Source: DASQEH01 sp035633755 (GTDB lineage: Bacteria > Actinomycetota > Actinomycetes > Propionibacteriales > Nocardioidaceae). From it: 10,073 nucleotides of DNA. This document shows, in pieces, positions 1-5,151 of the stretch. The DNA lies in NCBI GenBank assembly GCA_035633755.1, contig DASQEH010000016.1, forward strand, positions 1-10,073. The letters run 5' to 3'. Position numbers and translations under genes: made by a program. The notes beneath the pieces are model-generated. The model searched no databases. It was not told the origin of the DNA and saw nothing but the letters and a program-made list of their open reading frames with translations. The stretch's first letter is position 1, and each line of letters opens with the position of its first letter.

Positions 1-80
1 CGAGCCCACGTGCGCGCCAGGTCCGTCTGACCTGAGGCCCGCTGGCGCACCGCCGAGAACTCGGCTGCTACCTGCAGCAT
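1..80 (-). CDS. Possible 5' end of a divergent gene, cut by the left edge
   Basis: The minus strand has an ATG at 80 followed by 26 open codons running off the window. About 80 percent of third positions are G or C, which is coding-like. The peptide begins MLQVAAEFSAVRQRASG. An in-frame stop lies 14 codons upstream and no other start codon falls between, so ATG at 80 would be the start. A weak GAGAG lies 4 bases before it. The product is not recognised and no family motif is visible in so short a piece. The plus strand is also open here (2 to 238), and the region forms strong hairpins, so this could be non-coding. Sequence beyond the left edge would settle it. Confidence 0.22.
   Translation of the reverse strand, partial: MLQVAAEFSAVRQRASGQTDLARTWA
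10..65. repeat. Two adjacent hairpin-forming inverted repeats
   Basis: The first hairpin has an inner perfect 6-bp stem, CAGGTC (18-23) with GACCTG (29-34), around a 5-base loop. An outer arm GTGCGCGCCAG (10-20) pairs imperfectly with CTGGCGCAC (42-50). Right after it, GCCGAG (52-57) and CTCGGC (60-65) form a second perfect stem with a very short AA loop. No T-run follows, so a classic intrinsic terminator is not shown. A terminator for a gene left of the window or a structured leader are both possible. It overlaps the possible divergent ORF. Confidence 0.35.
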
Positions 81-203
81 GTGACTCTCGACCGTGCGAT
101 CGTCTGAGCGGTCTCAATGCATATGACGAGGGCAGCTCGGACTCGCGACGATCGGGGACGGCAACCGAGTCAGGGCAGGTCAGTCCGACTTGGTCGCAAG
201 AGA

Positions 204-232
204 TTGACAGGCAACGCCTTATACAGCATGAT
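204..232 (+). promoter_or_regulatory. Probable promoter of the TetR gene, leaderless transcript
   Basis: A perfect -35 box TTGACA (204-209) is followed after exactly 17 bp by CATGAT (227-232), which matches four of six bases of the -10 consensus. Transcription should start about 7-9 bases downstream, at 239-241, on or next to the A of the ATG. No Shine-Dalgarno sequence precedes this ATG. Together these suggest a leaderless mRNA, common in actinobacteria. Inferred from sequence only. Confidence 0.55.
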
Positions 233-250
233 ACCTAATCATGTTAGGTA
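232..250. promoter_or_regulatory. Probable TetR operator over the start codon
   Basis: TACCTAA (232-238) and TTAGGTA (244-250) are perfect inverted repeats separated by TCATG, which contains the regulator's own start codon. The size (19 bp, two 7-bp arms) suits a dimeric TetR repressor. The site begins at the last base of the -10 box and covers the predicted transcription start, where a bound repressor would block RNA polymerase. Autoregulation of the TetR-isomerase operon is the natural inference. Confidence 0.6.
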
Positions 251-876
251 ACCAGAACCGCAATAGACGTGCCGAACGACGTGAGGCGACACGGCGCGAG
301 ATCGTCGACGCTGCTTGGGAAGCGGCTCGCGAGTACGGGCTGGCCCAGATCACGCTGCGCGACATCGCCGACCGCATCGGGATGCAAGCACCCTCGCTCT
401 ACAGTCACATGGCCTCCAAGAATGCGATCTACGATGCGATGTTCGCCCAGGCCTGGAGCGAGTGCCTGGAACTGACGATCCAGACAGAGGCTGACTGCCC
501 ACCGGACCGGCGAGGCGCCGTTCGTCACTACGCCCGCACCTACTTCGACTTCGCCACAGCAGATGTGGTGCGCAACGAGCTGATGAACCAACGCACCATC
601 CCTGGCTTCGAGCCGAGCCCCGAAGCCTACGCTCCCTCCGTCGCGGCGCTCGACATCTTTCGCGTGGCGATGGAGAAGCACGGCATCACCACGCAGGAGG
701 ACGTGGACCTCTACGTCGCCCTCCTCGGCGGTCTCGTTGACTCGCAGCTCGCCAACGACCCCGGCGGAGACCGGTGGTCTCGGCTTCTCGACCGAGCCGT
801 CGACATGTACCTCCGAGACCTCGACGTCCGCAACGCCTCAGCAGTACCTCATCAATCCGGAAGGGACGCACCATGA
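241..876 (+). CDS. TetR/AcrR family transcriptional regulator
   Basis: A 211-residue protein with the TetR layout. An N-terminal three-helix DNA-binding domain covers about residues 13-60: ATRREIVDAAWEAAREYG, then the helix-turn-helix around TLRDIADRIGMQAPSLYSHM, then SKNAIYDAMF. The all-helical C-terminal half (about 65-200) would bind a ligand and dimerise; its ligand cannot be read from sequence. The length is typical of the family. ATG 241 is chosen because the DNA-binding domain needs nearly all of it and because promoter spacing predicts a leaderless message starting there. The stop codon overlaps the start of the isomerase-like gene (ATGA, 873-876), so the two are co-transcribed and probably translationally coupled. 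It most likely represses its own operon through the palindrome at 232-250 and releases it when a substrate-like ligand binds. The family call is firm; the target and ligand are inferred. Confidence 0.93.
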   Translation: MLGNQNRNRRAERREATRREIVDAAWEAAREYGLAQITLRDIADRIGMQAPSLYSHMASKNAIYDAMFAQAWSECLELTIQTEADCPPDRRGAVRHYARTYFDFATADVVRNELMNQRTIPGFEPSPEAYAPSVAALDIFRVAMEKHGITTQEDVDLYVALLGGLVDSQLANDPGGDRWSRLLDRAVDMYLRDLDVRNASAVPHQSGRDAP

Positions 877-1637
877 CCATGACCGCCCAGACCGCTACAC
901 CCGGCACGAAAGAGAATCCACGGCTTCCGCAGATTGACCGGGAGACCGCGACCCGGCTCGCGGCCACTGAGTACGAGCGAGTCGCCGACCTCCTCGCACG
1001 ACTGTCTCCTCATCAGTGGAGGGCTGCGACTGACTGCCCGGCGTGGGATGTGCGCGCAATGGCCGGGCACATGCTCGGCATGGCCCAGATGGTGGCAACC
1101 TGGCCGGAGATGATCCGCCAGCAGCTCGTCGCCGGCCGGCACGCCAAGCGCGACAAGGTGGAGCTGGTTGACGCGCTCACTGCCCTCCAGGTCCACAAGA
1201 ACGCCCACCTCAGCAACGAGCAGCTCGTTGAAAAGTTGCGACGCATAGGTCCAAAGGCAGTGCGGGGCCGGCGCCGACCCCCTGGGCTCATGCGTCAGCA
1301 GACTCTGCCTGACAATGACGAGTGGTGGACCATGGGTTACGTACTCGACGTCATCTTGACCCGTGACCCGTTCATGCACCGCATCGACATCACCCGTGCC
1401 AGCGGTGTACCCATGACCGTGACCGCTGACCACGAGGGAGTAATCGTTGCGGACGTGGTGGCCGAGTGGGCCGAACGCCACGGGGCGGCCTACGACCTCG
1501 AGCTCACCGGCCCGGCCGGCGGCCAGTGGAAGGTCGGCAGCTCCAACCGCATCACCATGGACGCCCTCGAATTCTGCCGCACGCTTTCGGGCCGCGCTCC
1601 AGCAAGTGGGCTGTTAGCCACCAAAGTCCCCTTCTGA
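873..1637 (+). CDS. Mycothiol-dependent maleylpyruvate isomerase family protein (DinB-like fold)
   Basis: A 254-residue protein of the actinobacterial family that includes mycothiol-dependent maleylpyruvate isomerase. The four-helix DinB-like N-terminal domain shows the signature CPAWDVRAMAGHMLG (residues 55-69) and, later, TRDPFMHRIDI (163-173). In characterised members the metal is held by His, Glu and His; here H66, D165 and H169 occupy matching places, with Asp for Glu. The C-terminal part ends in the family's usual FCRTLSGR...LLATKVPF, so the protein is full length. ATG 873 is chosen for the 4-bp ATGA overlap with the TetR stop and for GGAAGGGA at 859-866; a longer reading from 774 would lie inside the TetR gene. 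ATG 879 is an alternative. Most family members are not true maleylpyruvate isomerases, and no aromatic-catabolism genes are nearby, so the substrate is unknown. Probably a cytoplasmic enzyme induced by the ligand that TetR senses. Confidence 0.88.
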   Translation: MTMTAQTATPGTKENPRLPQIDRETATRLAATEYERVADLLARLSPHQWRAATDCPAWDVRAMAGHMLGMAQMVATWPEMIRQQLVAGRHAKRDKVELVDALTALQVHKNAHLSNEQLVEKLRRIGPKAVRGRRRPPGLMRQQTLPDNDEWWTMGYVLDVILTRDPFMHRIDITRASGVPMTVTADHEGVIVADVVAEWAERHGAAYDLELTGPAGGQWKVGSSNRITMDALEFCRTLSGRAPASGLLATKVPF

Positions 1638-1654
1638 TCGCTGTCTCCTGCGGC

Positions 1655-1666
1655 AGCGTCGACGCT
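1655..1666. repeat. 12-bp perfect palindrome between convergent genes
   Basis: AGCGTCGACGCT lies in the 52-bp gap between the stop of the isomerase-like gene (1637) and the stop of the convergent antiporter gene (1690). It could help end transcription from either side, but there is no loop and no T-run, so a terminator is not shown. Confidence 0.25.
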
Positions 1667-1689
1667 CCATTCGTGTGCTTCCCGCTGGC

Positions 1690-2886
1690 CTATGTCACCG
1701 ACCTGCTGGCGACGTCGCGTGAACCCACCATGGTGGCCACCATGGGGAAAAGGAGGACGGTGACGGCGCCGGCCGCGATGAGCACTGAGGCATTCGCTCG
1801 CGTCATCTCATGGCTCGAAACGGCGAGCGTGGTGACTGCGACGATGATCGGTAGACCGGTGGAGGCGTAGACCGCGACCCTGAGGCTCTGCCTGGGGGTC
1901 AAGGTCTGGCTGCCCGAGACGCGGCTGAACCGGGTCGCGACGTACACCGGGCCGCCGCGCAGGACGAGCATCATGGCGACGAAGGCCACAAGGTCCCAGG
2001 TGTGACCAGCGAGGACATTGGGGTCTATCGCCATTCCAGACGTCACAAAGAACACCGGAATCAGAAATCCAAAACCAACGCCATCGAGCTTCGACTCGAG
2101 CAGGCTACTGCCGTCGGGCAGGGCACGACGGAGGATGAAGCCGGCTGCGAACGCACCCAAGACCGACTCGAGACGAAAGTCCGCAGCGATCGCGATGAGG
2201 GTCACCAGCAGCAGCAAAGTCAGCCGCACCGGCGTCTGTCCGGTCGTCTCGGATCCCAGCCGGATGGTTTGCAGCAATCTCGAGCTGTCCCGACGCAGCC
2301 ATGTGGTAGGCAGACTGACGATCAAGGCCACGAGCACGAAGAGGGCCAGAAGCGCTCCCGAGAGCAGTGGCCCGCGCGACCCCAGGAACAGCCCCATCAC
2401 CACGACGGGGCCGAGTTCGCCGATCGCCCCGTGTCTGAGCACAGCCGAACCCACGGCACCCGACAGCATCTGGGCGTCCTTGAGGATCGGGAGCAGCGTA
2501 CCGAGAGCGGTCGACGTCAAGGCGATGGCGACGGCGACCTCACTATTGATGACCGTGGTGAGGCCGGCCAGCGCCACCGCGGCCAGTGCCAGACAAAGGC
2601 AGCCCAGCCAAGTGAACCCCGCTCGACGGCCTTCTCGATCCGTGAGCTGGGACAGCTCGATCTCATAGCCCGCGAGCAGGAAGAGCATCCCCAGACCCAG
2701 CTGGCTGAGCAGGTCGATCGCCTGGTCGTGCGCTGCGAGATCGAGCACGAACGGCCCGATGACGGTGCCACTCAGCAGCAGGAGGACGACCTCAGGCACC
2801 AGCCTCCGCGGCACCATCCCAGCCGCGAGCGGGGCGAGGACCGCACAAACCGAGATCCAGAACAGCGAGGTGATCGGGGTGGGCAT
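1690..2886 (-). CDS. CPA2-type cation:proton antiporter (Kef/NapA-like membrane domain)
   Basis: A 398-residue, very hydrophobic protein that is the membrane domain of a monovalent cation:proton antiporter, exchanging Na+ or K+ for H+ across the plasma membrane. Family marks in order: RRLVPEVVLLLLSGTVIGP (27-45), GLGMLFLLAGYEIEL (64-78), the STALGTLLPILKD stretch (125-137), GAIGELGPVVVMGLFLG (153-169), GAFAAGFILRR (244-254), and LDGVGFGFLIPVFFVTSG (267-284). E157 stands where many CPA2 proteins carry the transport Asp, a variant I recall from actinobacterial members. About a dozen membrane segments are expected. There is no C-terminal TrkA-N or USP domain, so unlike KefB/KefC it lacks the nucleotide-gated part. 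ATG 2886 is the only start after an in-frame TGA four codons upstream. No clear Shine-Dalgarno precedes it, so translation may depend on the small ORF ending 19 bases upstream. Ion specificity cannot be told. Confidence 0.9.
   Translation of the reverse strand: MPTPITSLFWISVCAVLAPLAAGMVPRRLVPEVVLLLLSGTVIGPFVLDLAAHDQAIDLLSQLGLGMLFLLAGYEIELSQLTDREGRRAGFTWLGCLCLALAAVALAGLTTVINSEVAVAIALTSTALGTLLPILKDAQMLSGAVGSAVLRHGAIGELGPVVVMGLFLGSRGPLLSGALLALFVLVALIVSLPTTWLRRDSSRLLQTIRLGSETTGQTPVRLTLLLLVTLIAIAADFRLESVLGAFAAGFILRRALPDGSSLLESKLDGVGFGFLIPVFFVTSGMAIDPNVLAGHTWDLVAFVAMMLVLRGGPVYVATRFSRVSGSQTLTPRQSLRVAVYASTGLPIIVAVTTLAVSSHEMTRANASVLIAAGAVTVLLFPMVATMVGSRDVASRSVT
1728..1745. repeat. 18-bp perfect palindrome inside the antiporter 3' end
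   Basis: CCATGGTGGCCACCATGG is its own reverse complement. It encodes part of the FPMVATMVGS stretch near the antiporter C-terminus, and the repeated ATGGTG codons for Met-Val largely explain it. A regulatory role is not suggested by position. Confidence 0.3.
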
Positions 2887-2905
2887 CGCCGTGCGTCAGT
2901 GCAGT

Positions 2906-3004
2906 CTAAAGCCGACCACTGAGCTGCGACTCGGCCTCGACCAGCAGCGCCGTCCGCACGAGGAGAACGCCGGTGAGACCGGTGCGTTGGACGTTTCCTG
3001 CCAT
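2906..3004 (-). CDS. Small ORF (32 aa) directly upstream of the antiporter
   Basis: An ATG at 3004 preceded by AGGAG with a 7-base spacer opens a 32-codon frame ending in TAG. It begins MAGNVQRTGLTGVLLVRTAL and ends EAESQLSGRL. About three quarters of third positions are G or C. A plausible promoter (TTGACT, 17 bp, TCTGAT) lies 42-70 bp upstream of the ATG, and the antiporter ATG follows the stop after 19 bases, so the two look like one transcription unit. The middle is hydrophobic (GVLLVRTALLV) but interrupted by Arg and too short for a confident membrane span. I recognise no family. It could be a leader peptide whose translation opens the antiporter start, a small membrane partner, or a chance frame. 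The ribosome site is the best evidence that it is translated. Confidence 0.45.
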   Translation of the reverse strand: MAGNVQRTGLTGVLLVRTALLVEAESQLSGRL

Positions 3005-3045
3005 AGCAACGCTCCTGTCAAAACCCCTCATGTGCGGACGGGCCA

Positions 3046-3074
3046 ATCAGACGCGTAAACGCGTGGAGAGTCAA
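3046..3074 (-). promoter_or_regulatory. Probable promoter for the small ORF and antiporter
   Basis: Read on the minus strand, TTGACT (3074-3069), a 17-bp spacer and TCTGAT (3051-3046) form a sigma-70-type promoter with five and four of six consensus bases. Transcription would begin near 3039, leaving about a 35-base leader before the small ORF start at 3004. The spacer holds a palindrome, described separately. The stretch 3075-3177, between this promoter and the GH13 stop, shows no clear terminator or gene, so some read-through from GH13 cannot be excluded. Confidence 0.45.
3051..3064. promoter_or_regulatory. Palindrome in the promoter spacer, possible operator
   Basis: ACGCG, TAAA, CGCGT is a perfect inverted repeat of two 5-bp arms around four bases. 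It fills most of the spacer between the proposed -35 and -10 boxes of the small ORF/antiporter promoter. A dimeric regulator bound here would control access of RNA polymerase. No matching regulator gene lies next to it. Confidence 0.35.
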
Positions 3075-3177
3075 GGAAGAACCAAAGCCTTTGTTGGCCG
3101 CGCCGCCACTACCCGATCGTTTGCACGAGTCCCCGTACATCCGCCTTTCTGGGGTCGCTTCTGCTCTTGGATCCGGC

Positions 3178-4797
3178 TCACGTGCGACGAGCGAAGACGC
3201 CGTACGCAAACCCGTCCGCGGTCATGGTGTCCCCTACGAATGAGATGCCGCTCGAGATGAGCGGCTCAGCGCCGGACATCTCGCCGAGGTCCAACTCGGC
3301 GGAGTCTCGGCGAGGGTTCACGACAACCAGATGAGTATCGCCACGCATGTAGACGAACGGATAGCCCTCGTTCAGCACGCGGGTGCTCGCTCGAGAACCG
3401 AGGGCGGGTGTGGACCTCCGGAGGGCAACGAGTCGCCTGACGAAGTTGAGAGTGGACGTGGGGTCCTGCTCCTGTGCTGCGACCGTCGGGCGGCCAGCGT
3501 CGGCATCGACCGGCAGGTACAAGCGGGAGGGGTCCGCCGTCGAGAAGCCTGCGTTGGGAAGGTCGTCGTCCCACTGCATCGGCGTACGACAGCCGGCTCG
3601 GTTGTAGTCCGGATTGCAAATGGATCCCTCGACGTCGGGCAAGCCCGGCAGATAGCGCATGCCGATCTCGTCGCCGTAGTAGATGCACGGCACGGATCCC
3701 CACGTCAAGAGGAAGGTCAGGGCTGGAGCCAGCTGTTCAGCAGTCCGTGGACCGCAGCACAACCGGCTGAAGTCGTGGTCGGCGGTGGACATGATCACCG
3801 ACCGAGCGGTATCCACATCCTTGGCGCCGTTCCAGCCGTCAAGGAAGATCCGGGTGCTTCCGCGGCCGTCAGCGTCGAAGAACGGCTCCTGTTGTGCCTG
3901 GAAGGGCAGCACGCCCGCGTAATGGTTGTCGAACAGGCTGGCGTGCTCGCTGTGGATGACAAGAAAGAAGTCCGCATGAAACGCCAGGGGCGCGCCGGTA
4001 CGTGGCTCCTTTCCCTCGGGCACGATGACGGCGTCTGGGTACGTGGCGTCCATCCAGTCTCGGACTTCCCGCCATAGCCTCGTTGTCGCTTCCCGACCGC
4101 GGTCACTACTTCCGTCGGCCTTGACGAGGGAGAACGCCATGTCGATGCGAAAGCCCGCGACACCGCGGTCGAGCCAGAACGCCATGATGTCCTTGAACGC
4201 TTCGAGGTTTCGACGCGGACCTGGTGCGTCCACGGCGTCTCGCCACGGCTCGCTCGTCGGCGTCGTTGCCTGCATCCAGCCGAAATTCAGGGCGGGTTGC
4301 TCGTCATAGAAGTTCTTGAGGTACCAACCCTTCCTCGGGCCCGGTGACCGCACCCACGCGGGGGTTCCGGGAAGGCCTCGCGGCCAGTGCCAGCTGGGAA
4401 GCTCCTCGCACCACACGTAGCGGTCGCCCCTCGGGTCGGGACCGTCTGCGTGCAGTTCGCGCTGGAACCACGGGTGCTCGATCGACGTGTGCCCGGCAAC
4501 AAGATCGAGGAGGACCCTGATGCCACGACGCTTCGCCTCAGAGACCAGCTCCACCATGTCGTCGTTGCTGCCGTACCGCGGAGCGATCGCAAGGTAGTCG
4601 GCCACGTCGTAGCCGGCGTCGACGAACGGGGATTCAAAGCACGGGTTGAACCACAATGTGTCCACGCCGAGCGACGCGATGTAGTCCAACCGCTCGATCA
4701 CGCCCCGAAGGTCGCCGATCCCGTCTCCGTTCGAGTCAGCGAACGACTGCGGATAAATCTCGTACAACACAGCGTCGTCGAGCCAGTCCGCTCCCAT
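3178..4797 (-). CDS. GH13 alpha-glucosidase / alpha-amylase family protein
   Basis: A 539-residue cytoplasmic glycoside hydrolase of family GH13; no signal peptide is seen. The barrel starts with the metal-loop motif DSNGDGIGDLRG (21-32). Then come region I, DLVAGHTS with H103; the region V-like QPALN (167-171); region II, GFRIDM with nucleophile D219; region III, VIVPEGKEP with likely acid/base E261; and region IV, ADHDFSR with H341 and D342. All three catalytic acids are present. YNRAGCRTPMQWDDDLPNAGFS (398-419) resembles alpha-glucosidases and trehalose synthases, which act on short alpha-glucosides, rather than extracellular amylases. A C-terminal beta domain follows from about 465. ATG 4797 is chosen for GGAAGGA about 7 bases upstream. 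It likely retains the sugar to yield or transfer glucose from maltose, isomaltose or trehalose-type substrates, but the exact substrate cannot be assigned. No sugar transporter or LacI regulator is adjacent, unlike many such loci. Confidence 0.9.
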   Translation of the reverse strand: MGADWLDDAVLYEIYPQSFADSNGDGIGDLRGVIERLDYIASLGVDTLWFNPCFESPFVDAGYDVADYLAIAPRYGSNDDMVELVSEAKRRGIRVLLDLVAGHTSIEHPWFQRELHADGPDPRGDRYVWCEELPSWHWPRGLPGTPAWVRSPGPRKGWYLKNFYDEQPALNFGWMQATTPTSEPWRDAVDAPGPRRNLEAFKDIMAFWLDRGVAGFRIDMAFSLVKADGSSDRGREATTRLWREVRDWMDATYPDAVIVPEGKEPRTGAPLAFHADFFLVIHSEHASLFDNHYAGVLPFQAQQEPFFDADGRGSTRIFLDGWNGAKDVDTARSVIMSTADHDFSRLCCGPRTAEQLAPALTFLLTWGSVPCIYYGDEIGMRYLPGLPDVEGSICNPDYNRAGCRTPMQWDDDLPNAGFSTADPSRLYLPVDADAGRPTVAAQEQDPTSTLNFVRRLVALRRSTPALGSRASTRVLNEGYPFVYMRGDTHLVVVNPRRDSAELDLGEMSGAEPLISSGISFVGDTMTADGFAYGVFARRT

Positions 4798-5136
4798 CGC
4801 GCATCCTTCCGCTCATCAGTCTTGCGGTTCACGGGCGACCCCGCTGGAGGATCGTAGTCGTGAGTCCACGCGCCGAGGCTGTCGGCCAAGACATCGACGA
4901 TCCACAGAACCCGCCTTGGTCGAGCTCTCTTTAAAAAGAGCCTTGAGCTGGACAGTGGCTGGCCATATTGCAGTAACAGACAGCAAGCGAATAACAACGC
5001 AGGGCGTAATCATGCTCCTTTTCGAACGCTGTGCATTAACGCAGTGCAATTCACTCCACACACGTAGTCAATAAACACCCATTAGTCTGATTTGCGTGAA
5101 AAGCACTAGTACGGTGTCCTCGACATTGTCTTTCGA
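4798..5136. other. Divergent intergenic region, AT-rich in its right half
   Basis: This gap separates the GH13 gene (minus) from the copper oxidase gene (plus) and must hold both promoters. The left part has normal high GC; from about 4925 to 5130 GC falls to roughly 45 percent (29 of 60 bases at 4961-5020, 26 of 60 at 5041-5100). Contents seen: a short inverted repeat at 4924-4941, CAACGCA at 4995-5001 and TAACGCA at 5037-5043, and TTCGAA in two places (near 5021 and 5131). No convincing -35/-10 pair and no gene of recognisable kind was found. Low GC here may simply reflect promoter DNA, or binding by an AT-preferring protein such as Lsr2. Confidence 0.5.
4924..4941. repeat. Short AT-centred inverted repeat
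   Basis: CTCTTT (4927-4932) and AAAGAG (4935-4940) pair perfectly around two bases, and the wider arms GCTCT (4924-4928) and AGAGC (4937-4941) also match. It sits at the border between normal and AT-rich DNA in the divergent intergenic region. It could be an operator or a hairpin; its role is unknown. Confidence 0.3.
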
Positions 5137-5138
5137 AT

Positions 5139-5142
5139 GGAG
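5139..5142 (+). promoter_or_regulatory. Ribosome binding site favouring the GTG start at 5152
   Basis: GGAG lies 9 bases before GTG 5152 in the copper oxidase gene, while nothing like a Shine-Dalgarno precedes the in-frame ATG at 5137. The shorter start also gives a cleaner signal peptide beginning (M)RIRRSLSLL. Confidence 0.5.
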
Positions 5143-5151
5143 CTTTCCCCC

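Noticed and set aside
774..872. N-terminal extension of the isomerase-like gene
   Set aside because: It would overlap the TetR gene by about 100 bases and encodes a Ser/Arg-rich stretch. The ATG at 873 has a ribosome site and the ATGA overlap.
1728..1745. 18-bp palindrome as a regulatory site
   Set aside because: It is explained by repeated Met-Val codons in the antiporter and sits at the gene's 3' end, away from any promoter.
2002..2922. 306-codon plus-strand open frame opposite the antiporter
   Set aside because: It is very rich in Gln, Arg, His and Glu with no domain, as expected of the antisense of a GC-rich membrane protein gene. The minus-strand frame has clear antiporter motifs.
3018..3209. 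63-codon minus-strand frame between GH13 and the small ORF
   Set aside because: Its start lies inside the GH13 3' end with a purine run touching the ATG, and the peptide looks like chance sequence. The proposed antiporter promoter also falls within it.
3331..4077. 248-codon plus-strand open frame opposite the GH13 gene
   Set aside because: It lies wholly within the GH13 gene, whose catalytic motifs are intact, and its own product has no recognisable features.
3178..4797. Trehalose synthase as a firm name for the GH13 gene
   Set aside because: The NRAG...RTPMQWD...NAGFS region is shared by several GH13 subfamilies, and QPALN differs from the QPDLN usual in trehalose synthases, so only a family-level name is safe.
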